Under the pieces are notes generated by a model. That model was not told the DNA's origin. It saw only the letters and a program-made list of their open reading frames with translations, and ran no database searches. Below are positions 1-5,020 of a stretch of DNA of 8,981 nt, piece by piece. This stretch comes from Microbacterium sp. Lineage in GTDB: Bacteria > Actinomycetota > Actinomycetes > Actinomycetales > Microbacteriaceae. The DNA is taken from contig JAJUIM010000061.1 in the NCBI GenBank assembly GCA_029267645.1, positions 1 through 8,981 on the forward strand, written 5' to 3'. The translations under genes and the position numbers were made by a program. Positions within the stretch are counted from its first letter, which is position 1; each line of letters opens with the position of its first letter.

Positions 1-1373
1 CCGGCCATGTGCGAGCTCGCGCCGCCCTCGCCGGATCCCGACAGCACCGTGACGTTGCCCACGTTGGCGTAGCCCTTCGCGAACTCGGTCATCATCGGCA
101 CGAGCACGTCGAGCGAGCGCTGCGCGAGCACGGCTTCCTGGTTCTTCTTGAGCGCCTCGGCCTCGGCCTCGATCGCCGCGGCCTTCGCCTCACCGGCGAG
201 GCGGACCGCGTCGGCCTCTGCCTGCGCCTTCGCGCGGGCGGCGTCGGCCTCGGCCTGCGCCTGGACGCGGATCGCCTCGGCCTCGCGCTCGGCCTTCTGC
301 GCGTCGGCCTCGGCTGCCTTGATGCGCGCGTAGGCGTCGGCGTCGGCGCGCTTCTGCTGCTCGTAGAGGCTGATGTCGGCCTCGCGGCGCTGCACGTCGG
401 CGGCCGCCTCGGCGTCCTTGATGCGCGAGTAGGCGCGCGCGTCGGCCTGCTTCTGCTCCTCGTACTGCGCAGCGTCGGCGACGCGCTTGACGTCGGCGTC
501 GAGCTGCGCCTGCTTGTTCTCGGCCTGCTGCATGAGCACGCCCTGCTCGGCGCGGGCGCGGGCGAGCGCCTCGGCCTGCTCGGCCTCGGCCCGCGCCTCG
601 CCGACGTCGGCCGCGGCCGCGGCCTGGTTCTTGTCGAACGCCGTCTGCTCGACGAGCGTCTCCTCGCTCGTCGCGATCTCACGCGCCTTGATCTGCCGGT
701 TCGCGTCGATGCGCGCGATCTCGGCCTGGCGCTTGACCTTCGAGACCTCCTCGGCGCCGAGCGCGTCGATGTAGCCGTTCTCATCGGTGATGCCCTGGAT
801 CTGGAAGCTGTCGAGCACGAGGCCCTGCTCTTCCAGGTCGCTCTTGATGAGCGTCGCGATCTGGTCGCTCAGCTCCTGCCGGTCGCGCATAAGCTGCTCG
901 ACCGTGAGGGTCGCGACGACGCCGCGCAGGGCGCCCTCGAGCTGCTCGGTCGTGAAGACCTCGATCGCCTTGTCCTGCGACACGAAGCGCTCGGCCGCGC
1001 GCGCGATCGCCTCGGTCTCGGATCCGACCTTGACGAGCGCGACGCCCGTCACGTCGACCGTGACGCCCTGGATCGACTGCGCCGTCGGCTGCACCATGAT
1101 CTGGCGCGCGCGCAGCGACAGCGTCTCGGCGCGCTGCGTGATCGGGTTGACGATCGCGCCGCCGCCTCGGATCACCGACACGTTTGAGGCCGGCCCCGGC
1201 CCCTTCTTTGCTTTCCGTCCGACGATCACCAGCGCCTCGTCCGCCCGCGCGACCTTGTACCAGGCGCGCATGAGCAGCGTGACGATGAGCGCGATGATCG
1301 CGGCGATCACCAGCAGGATGATGATCGCGATGACGATGCCGACGCCGCCGATGGCTGCGAAGAATCCGCCCAC
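1..1373 (-). CDS. Flotillin-family (SPFH/Band 7) membrane protein, C-terminus cut by window edge
   Basis: Flotillins are membrane scaffold proteins that oligomerise on the cytoplasmic face and organise functional membrane microdomains. The frame is open from a GTG at 1373 to the window edge, giving 457 visible residues. Residues 1-10 lead into a strongly hydrophobic helix (about 11-35), followed by an SPFH domain at about 42-205. It contains a short glycine run (IRGGGAIV, about residue 67) and the conserved-looking ITDENGYIDALG near 195-206. A long Ala/Glu/Arg/Lys coiled coil follows (about 205-425), with the EAEA-type periodicity of flotillins. The tail, with NVTVLSGSGEGG, matches the family's C-terminal region, so probably only some tens of residues are missing. 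The GTG start is set by AAGGGGAG at 1378-1385, 4 nt upstream, and places the helix right at the N-terminus. The gene is divergent from the DUF2568 gene. No NfeD partner lies upstream; one downstream would be outside the window. YqiK/FloT-like is the best label; no symbol is assigned. Confidence 0.93.
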   Translation of the reverse strand, partial: MGGFFAAIGGVGIVIAIIILLVIAAIIALIVTLLMRAWYKVARADEALVIVGRKAKKGPGPASNVSVIRGGGAIVNPITQRAETLSLRARQIMVQPTAQSIQGVTVDVTGVALVKVGSETEAIARAAERFVSQDKAIEVFTTEQLEGALRGVVATLTVEQLMRDRQELSDQIATLIKSDLEEQGLVLDSFQIQGITDENGYIDALGAEEVSKVKRQAEIARIDANRQIKAREIATSEETLVEQTAFDKNQAAAAADVGEARAEAEQAEALARARAEQGVLMQQAENKQAQLDADVKRVADAAQYEEQKQADARAYSRIKDAEAAADVQRREADISLYEQQKRADADAYARIKAAEADAQKAEREAEAIRVQAQAEADAARAKAQAEADAVRLAGEAKAAAIEAEAEALKKNQEAVLAQRSLDVLVPMMTEFAKGYANVGNVTVLSGSGEGGASSHMA

Positions 1374-1377
1374 GTTT

Positions 1378-1385
1378 CTCCCCTT
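1378..1385 (-). promoter_or_regulatory. Ribosome binding site of the flotillin gene
   Basis: On the minus strand AAGGGGAG precedes the GTG at 1373 by 4 nt (AAAC). No in-frame ATG lies nearby that would also keep the N-terminal membrane helix at the start of the protein. This site therefore decides the start codon. No convincing -10/-35 pair was found upstream; a TAGGCT hexamer on the minus strand around 1440 is the only weak -10 candidate. Confidence 0.7.
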
Positions 1386-1525
1386 CTTCGAGTCGACAGC
1401 GCGGCGAAGGCGACGCACGTCGATGATCTGTCGCCCCCAGCCTATGCAAAGGAGGCACACACTGCACTGTCGGAAAGCGTGATCGGGAGCGCCCCTCACC
1501 CACGGGTCGCGCAGAATCGCCGCCC

Positions 1526-1537
1526 TAGACTGATGGC
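1526..1537 (+). promoter_or_regulatory. Putative -10 box and leaderless start of the DUF2568 gene
   Basis: TAGACT at 1526-1531 fits the TANNNT actinobacterial -10 pattern. It ends 6 nt before the ATG at 1538, so transcription would be expected to begin at or next to the start codon. No Shine-Dalgarno sequence lies between the box and the ATG, which supports a leaderless mRNA. I see no clear -35 hexamer at 16-19 nt upstream. This is inferred from spacing alone. Confidence 0.5.
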
Positions 1538-1903
1538 ATGTCCTCCGCCACCGAACAGGCCGGCATCGGCCCGCGCGTCACCGCCCTCGACGTTCTCCGA
1601 CTCCTCAGCGAGATCGTCGCGTTCGGGTCGCTGGCCGTGTGGGGGTTCCTCGCCTGGCCGTTCGCGTGGAACATCGTGTGGGGCATCGGCGCGCCCGTCG
1701 TCGCGATCCTCGTGTGGGCGCTGTTCATCTCGCCTCGCGCGGTCGTGGCCCTGCCGAGCCTCGTGCGCATGATCATCGAGCTGCTCGTCTTCGTGAGCGC
1801 CACGCTCGCGCTCTGGGCGCTCGGGCTGCCGTGGGCAGGGCTCGCGGCCGGCGTGTTCTGCGTCGTCGTGGGCGTGTTCGTGCTGCGCCGCGAGACCCGC
1901 TGA
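1538..1903 (+). CDS. DUF2568 / YrdB-like four-helix membrane protein
   Basis: This is a 121-residue integral membrane protein of unknown function. Four hydrophobic segments lie at about residues 22-40, 46-64, 78-96 and 99-116, and the C-terminus is basic (RRETR). The loop after the second segment, WALFISPRA followed by a proline, together with a Glu inside segments 1 and 3, resembles the DUF2568 (YrdB) family, whose members are usually of this length. The two halves look like a duplication: RLLSE at 21-25 and RMIIE at 77-81 each open a hydrophobic helix with a buried Glu (E25, E81). The ATG at 1538 is chosen because the TAGACT box sits 6 nt upstream and no ribosome binding site supports another start. 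It is divergent from the flotillin gene (164 bp between starts) and ends 7 nt from the converging nagB stop. Family assignment is by recalled sequence pattern; function is unknown. Confidence 0.8.
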   Translation: MSSATEQAGIGPRVTALDVLRLLSEIVAFGSLAVWGFLAWPFAWNIVWGIGAPVVAILVWALFISPRAVVALPSLVRMIIELLVFVSATLALWALGLPWAGLAAGVFCVVVGVFVLRRETR

Positions 1904-1910
1904 CGCCGCC

Positions 1911-2690
1911 TCAGATCCCCTGCCAGTCGGGCTTGTTCGCGAACGCGTCGCGGTAGTAGTCGGCGAGCGCGAGGCGCGAGCCCGCGGCCTCGTCGACGAC
2001 GACCGTCACGCGCGGGTGCAGCTGGATCGCCGAGCCCGGCAGCATCGAGGTGACGGGGCCCTCGACGGCGCCCGCGACGGCCGCAGCCTTGCCCTCGCCG
2101 AAAGCGAGCAGCACGAGGTGGCGCGCCTCGAGGATCGTGCCGAGCCCCTGCGTCAGGCAGTGCCGCGGCACCTCGTCGATCGAGTCGAAGAAGCGGGCGT
2201 TGTCCTCGCGCGTCTGCCGTGTCAGCGTCTTCACGCGCGTGCGCGACGCGAACGAGGATCCCGGCTCGTTGAAGCCGATGTGGCCGTCGGTGCCGATGCC
2301 GAGGATCTGGATGTCGACGCCGCCCGCCTCGCGGATCGCGTCGTCGTACCGCTCGCCCGCCGTCGCGAGATCCGGATCGTCTGCCGGCGGCGTGCGCACG
2401 AGCTCGGGCGTGAGGCCGAGGGGCTCGATCACCTCGCGCCGGATGACCGACGCGTACGACTCGGGGTGGTCGAGATCGATGCCGACGTACTCGTCGAGCG
2501 CGAATCCGCGCACGCGCGAGACGTCGACGCCCTGGAGGCGCGGGCGCAGCGCCTCGTACACGGGCAGCGGCGTGGATCCCGTCGCGAGGCCCAGGACGGC
2601 GTCGGGCGTGCGGCGGATGAGCGAGACGATCTCGTCGGCGACGAGAGCGCCCGCGTCCGCGCGATCGGGAACGATGATGACCTCGGCCAC
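1911..2690 (-). CDS. nagB: Glucosamine-6-phosphate deaminase
   Basis: NagB converts glucosamine-6-phosphate to fructose-6-phosphate and ammonia in the cytoplasm, linking amino-sugar catabolism (GlcNAc, chitin or recycled wall) to glycolysis. The 259-residue product is of normal length for the family, which is about 260. Seen directly: the phosphate-binding LATGSTPLP near 35-43, ALDEY with D66, and GIGTDGHIGFNEP with D135, H137 and E142. These correspond, with a constant offset of 6, to D72, D141, H143 and E148 of E. coli NagB. The start is the GTG at 2690, with GGAGG at 2696-2700 5 nt upstream. An in-frame start at 2816 would add 42 residues that do not resemble the family and would lie across the divergent promoter region. 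No nagA or amino-sugar transporter is adjacent, so the gene appears to be a single transcription unit. No strong promoter was recognised. Confidence 0.96.
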   Translation of the reverse strand: MAEVIIVPDRADAGALVADEIVSLIRRTPDAVLGLATGSTPLPVYEALRPRLQGVDVSRVRGFALDEYVGIDLDHPESYASVIRREVIEPLGLTPELVRTPPADDPDLATAGERYDDAIREAGGVDIQILGIGTDGHIGFNEPGSSFASRTRVKTLTRQTREDNARFFDSIDEVPRHCLTQGLGTILEARHLVLLAFGEGKAAAVAGAVEGPVTSMLPGSAIQLHPRVTVVVDEAAGSRLALADYYRDAFANKPDWQGI

Positions 2691-2695
2691 GGGAA

Positions 2696-2700
2696 CCTCC
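2696..2700 (-). promoter_or_regulatory. Ribosome binding site of nagB
   Basis: GGAGG on the minus strand lies 5 nt upstream of the GTG at 2690 and fixes that codon as the nagB start, over longer in-frame openings upstream. Confidence 0.8.
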
Positions 2701-2758
2701 GACGGGAAGGGATGGGTGCGTCTCCGATCCTCGCAGGTTCGACAGTCCTTGCCCAGGG

Positions 2759-2779
2759 GATCGTGAACTGTTCGTGATC
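2759..2779. promoter_or_regulatory. Imperfect inverted repeat, candidate operator between nagB and the L,D-transpeptidase gene
   Basis: Ten-base arms GATCGTGAAC (2759-2768) and GTTCGTGATC (2770-2779) flank a single T. Eight of the ten positions pair. The same stretch contains TCGTGA twice in direct orientation, starting at 2761 and 2772, which is 11 bp or about one helical turn apart. It lies 69 bp upstream of the nagB start and 85 bp upstream of the transpeptidase start, in the longest non-coding gap of the window. It does not match the known DasR site pattern. Its role as a regulator site is inference. Confidence 0.35.
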
Positions 2780-2810
2780 GATTGCGCGGCGCCCCGCCGC
2801 GTGCGCGTTC

Positions 2811-2816
2811 TACCAT
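2811..2816 (+). promoter_or_regulatory. Possible -10 box of the L,D-transpeptidase gene
   Basis: TACCAT fits TANNNT and would place the transcription start near 2822, giving a leader of about 40 nt. That leader contains a small hairpin (TGCGCG at 2827-2832 with CGCGCA at 2840-2845), then the ribosome binding site GGGGGAG at 2851-2857, 6 nt before the ATG at 2864. No good -35 hexamer was found at the usual distance; TTGCGC at 2782-2787 is 23 nt away, which is too far. Confidence 0.35.
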
Positions 2817-2863
2817 GTGTGTGGAGTGCGCGTTGTCACCGCGCAGACTTGGGGGAGACCGAC

Positions 2864-4396
2864 ATGACCGACCTCGCGACGAAGCCGACCGACGCGTCGA
2901 ACGAGCCCGCGCGGCCCGAGCCCGCCGTCGAGTGGATCGCGCCCGAGCCGAAGAAGCGCTCGTCGCGCAAGCTCTGGCTCGGCATCGGCCTGCCCGCAGT
3001 CGCCCTCGTGGCCTGCGGCGCCCTCGCGGTCGTGGGCACGACGTTCACGGCGCCCGGCGTCACGGTGCTCGGCGCCGACGTCGGCACGCAGACCCTCGGC
3101 AGCGTCGAGGCGACGATCGCCGACGCGGTCGCCGACTCGACGATCACGATCGACGTCAACGGCGAGTCGGCCACGTTCACGGGCGACGAGCTCGGCCTGA
3201 CGGTCGACGCCGCGGGCGCCGCGCAGACGATCGCCGACGCGCACCGCCTGTGGCAGGTCGGCGGCTGGAACCCCGGCGCCATCGACGCCGACGTCTCGGT
3301 CGACCAGGCCACCGCGACCGACGCCCTCGCCGAGCGGTTCGCCGACTCGTTCGTCGATCCCGTCAACGCCCAGATCGCGTTCGCCGACGGCGCCTACACG
3401 GTCGTCCCGTCCGAGAAGGGCCAGGGCATCGACACCGAGGCGCTCGCGGCGACGCTCACGCAGGAGCTCGCGAACGCGCAGCCGGTCCAGGCGCTCGCCT
3501 CCGGCGAGACGGTCCTCGCGGCCGGATCCGCCCCGTCGATCTCGATCGACGCGTCGATCACCGAGACCGATGCCCTCTTCACGACCGAGGAGGCGCAGGC
3601 CGCGGCCGACAAGCTCAACGGCGCCGCGCAGGGCGTCTCGTTCACGCTCGACGGCGACACGGTCGCCGAGGTCGCTCCCGACCAGGTCGCGCAGTGGCTC
3701 GACGTGTCGGTCAGCGAGGAGGGCGACGTCGACGTGACGGCGAACGCCGACGAGATCCAGGCGTACGCCGCCACGCTCCCCGAGAAGGTCGACCAGGAGC
3801 CGGTCGACGCCGACGTCGTCGTCGACGCGGCCGGCGAGATCACGAAGGTGATCGAGGAGGGCCAGGACGGCTACCGCGTCACCTCGACCGACGGCATCGG
3901 CGAGCAGATCGCGGCGTCGCTCACGGCGCTCGAGCCGGCCGAGGTCGCGCTGCAGGGCGAGAAGGTCGCGCACGAGACCACGAAGCGCTACCGCCACGCG
4001 GTCGTCGCGCTGAGTGAGGGCTACTCGTACTTCTACGAGTCGGTCGACGGCGGCGAGGACAAGCTCATGAAGAAGGCGCCCATGGCGATCGGCCGTGACG
4101 GCTTCGACACCCTCACGGGCGACTACTCGGTCGGCTGGCAGACGCCGCAGCAGAACATGGGATCCTGCGACGCCGAGGGCAACTACGTGCCGGGCGGCGC
4201 GTTCGACTACTGCACGGCCAACGTGAAGTTCGCGACGTACTTCAACGGCGACCAGGCCTTCCACGGCACCTACTGGCACAACAACTTCGGCCCGGGCGCG
4301 CGCATGAGCCACGGCTGCGTCAACCTCACCGAGGCCGACGCCGAGTGGGTCTACTACTTCCTCCAGGCGGGCAGCGGCGTCTCGGTTCGCGCATAA
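2864..4396 (+). CDS. Membrane-anchored L,D-transpeptidase (YkuD) with peptidoglycan-binding-like repeats
   Basis: The enzyme forms 3-3 peptidoglycan cross-links, or attaches other groups to the wall, using a catalytic Cys outside the membrane. The 510-residue protein has a cytoplasmic head of about 36 residues ending in a basic patch (KKRSSRK), one membrane helix (about 37-60), and a large acidic, Ala/Asp/Val-rich extracellular part. PGVTVLGADVG at 64-74 opens a region resembling PG_binding_4 (the domain also found with VanW and YkuD), and a second copy-like segment runs from about 230 to 290. The YkuD catalytic domain spans about 376-508, with HGTYWHNNFG (H467) and MSHGCVNL (H483, catalytic C485) intact. 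Two further cysteines, C435 and C450, bracket a short insertion and could form a disulfide. The start at 2864 has GGGGGAG 6 nt upstream. The LVAC at 48-51 is not a lipobox, because hydrophobic sequence continues beyond it. The GNAT gene follows 53 nt downstream. Confidence 0.92.
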   Translation: MTDLATKPTDASNEPARPEPAVEWIAPEPKKRSSRKLWLGIGLPAVALVACGALAVVGTTFTAPGVTVLGADVGTQTLGSVEATIADAVADSTITIDVNGESATFTGDELGLTVDAAGAAQTIADAHRLWQVGGWNPGAIDADVSVDQATATDALAERFADSFVDPVNAQIAFADGAYTVVPSEKGQGIDTEALAATLTQELANAQPVQALASGETVLAAGSAPSISIDASITETDALFTTEEAQAAADKLNGAAQGVSFTLDGDTVAEVAPDQVAQWLDVSVSEEGDVDVTANADEIQAYAATLPEKVDQEPVDADVVVDAAGEITKVIEEGQDGYRVTSTDGIGEQIAASLTALEPAEVALQGEKVAHETTKRYRHAVVALSEGYSYFYESVDGGEDKLMKKAPMAIGRDGFDTLTGDYSVGWQTPQQNMGSCDAEGNYVPGGAFDYCTANVKFATYFNGDQAFHGTYWHNNFGPGARMSHGCVNLTEADAEWVYYFLQAGSGVSVRA

Positions 4397-4437
4397 CGAC
4401 TGTCCACACACGCTTCCCCGCGCGGCGCGGCGTGCTC

Positions 4438-4449
4438 TACGCTGACATC
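4438..4449 (+). promoter_or_regulatory. Putative -10 box and leaderless start of the GNAT gene
   Basis: TACGCT at 4438-4443 ends 6 nt before the ATG at 4450, the same geometry as in front of the DUF2568 gene. No Shine-Dalgarno sequence precedes the ATG. The 53-nt gap to the preceding transpeptidase gene shows no terminator, so the gene may be read both from this promoter and by read-through. Confidence 0.5.
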
Positions 4450-4902
4450 ATGAGCCAGCTGCACGTCGAAGAGCTGTCGGCCGCGACGATCGTCGCCGCC
4501 AACAGCCTCAGCCTGAAACCAGGCCAGGAAGACTTCATCGCCCCCACGACCTACTCGGTCGAGATGGTCGTCGCCGATCCGCAGAAGACGTGGCAGCGCG
4601 TGGTGCTCGACGGCGATCGCGTGGTCGCCTTCGTGCGCGCCTACTTCGACCCCGAAGCCACCAACGAGCACCTGCGTGCGGCGCTGTGGCGCATCAACGT
4701 CGACGCCGAGGCGCAGGGCCACGGCGCGGGCCGCTTCGCGGTCGACGCGGTCATCGACGAGGCTCGTCGCCGCGGCTACGATCGGCTCACCGTCGTGTAC
4801 GAGGCCGGCGAGCTCGGACCGGAGGCGTTCTTCCGCCGTGTCGGGTTCACCCCGGTCGACGAAAACGAGTACGGTGAGGTGGTTGCAGAGATCAGCCTCT
4901 GA
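4450..4902 (+). CDS. GNAT-family N-acetyltransferase, diamine acetyltransferase-like
   Basis: This is a 150-residue acetyltransferase expected to transfer acetyl from acetyl-CoA to an amine; the substrate is not known. The acetyl-CoA pyrophosphate-binding motif Q/R-x-x-G-x-G/A is seen as QGHGAG at residues 89-94, at the start of a helix and preceded by the strand LWRINVDA. The C-terminal part, with EAFFRRVGFTPVDE at about 125-138, is the usual GNAT motif-B region. The N-terminal SLKPGQEDFIAP at about 21-32 followed by an acidic stretch resembles the BltD/spermidine-acetyltransferase-like subgroup, a tentative sub-assignment. The start at 4450 is preferred to an in-frame start at 4345, because the latter overlaps the transpeptidase gene by 52 nt and adds residues unlike the family, and because of the -10 box at 4438. 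The gene is followed by two hairpins. Confidence 0.9.
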   Translation: MSQLHVEELSAATIVAANSLSLKPGQEDFIAPTTYSVEMVVADPQKTWQRVVLDGDRVVAFVRAYFDPEATNEHLRAALWRINVDAEAQGHGAGRFAVDAVIDEARRRGYDRLTVVYEAGELGPEAFFRRVGFTPVDENEYGEVVAEISL

Positions 4903-4914
4903 TCTCGCTCCAAC

Positions 4915-4963
4915 TGGCGGCGGGGGCTCACCTCCTCCCCCATTCCCCGAACCCCCGCCGCCA
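4915..4963. repeat. GC-rich inverted repeat after the GNAT gene
   Basis: TGGCGGCGGGGG at 4915-4926 is a perfect complement of CCCCCGCCGCCA at 4952-4963, around a 25-nt pyrimidine-rich loop that is rich in C-runs. It begins 13 nt after the GNAT stop. It could act as a first transcription terminator or RNA 3'-end stabiliser for the plus-strand transcript, but the loop is long and no T-run follows directly. Confidence 0.55.
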
Positions 4964-4973
4964 TACTCAGCGA

Positions 4974-5008
4974 AGAAGGCCCGCATCCTCTCGGGATGCG
5001 GGCCTTCT
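4974..5008. terminator. Bidirectional terminator between the GNAT gene and the ABC exporter genes
   Basis: Perfect 15-bp arms, AGAAGGCCCGCATCC at 4974-4988 and GGATGCGGGCCTTCT at 4994-5008, enclose a 5-nt loop (TCTCG). The element sits between converging genes whose stops are at 4902 (plus) and 5021 (minus). The stem ends in CTTCT in both directions, giving short pyrimidine tracts on either strand. It is a rho-independent-type terminator that can serve both transcripts. Confidence 0.88.
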
Positions 5009-5020
5009 GGGTGTCTCGGC

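Noticed and set aside
148..600. Repetitive GCCTCGGCCTCGGCC-like tract as a satellite or CRISPR-like repeat
   Set aside because: The repeats are the Glu-Ala codons of the flotillin coiled coil in an intact frame, and there are no spacers.
9..1187. A 392-codon plus-strand frame opposite the flotillin gene
   Set aside because: It is a Leu/Gly/Arg-rich shadow created by the Ala/Glu-rich repeats of the flotillin on the other strand.
1447..1481. AAAGGAGG at about 1447-1454 as a ribosome binding site for a small gene starting at the GTG at 1479
   Set aside because: The spacing of about 24 nt is too long, and the frame runs out of phase into the DUF2568 gene.
3005..3016. Lipobox-like LVAC at residues 48-51 of the L,D-transpeptidase
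   Set aside because: It lies about 50 residues in, and the hydrophobic stretch continues beyond the Cys, which fits a transmembrane anchor rather than a lipoprotein signal.
2810..4411. A 533-codon open frame on the minus strand opposite the L,D-transpeptidase gene
   Set aside because: It encodes an Arg/Asp/Val-rich low-complexity product with no motif, the typical mirror of a high-GC gene. The plus strand has a full domain set and a ribosome binding site.
4931..4956. G-quadruplex on the minus strand from the G-runs in the loop after the GNAT gene
   Set aside because: Only three runs of three or more G are present, so at best a weak two-layer structure could form; the inverted repeat explains the region better.
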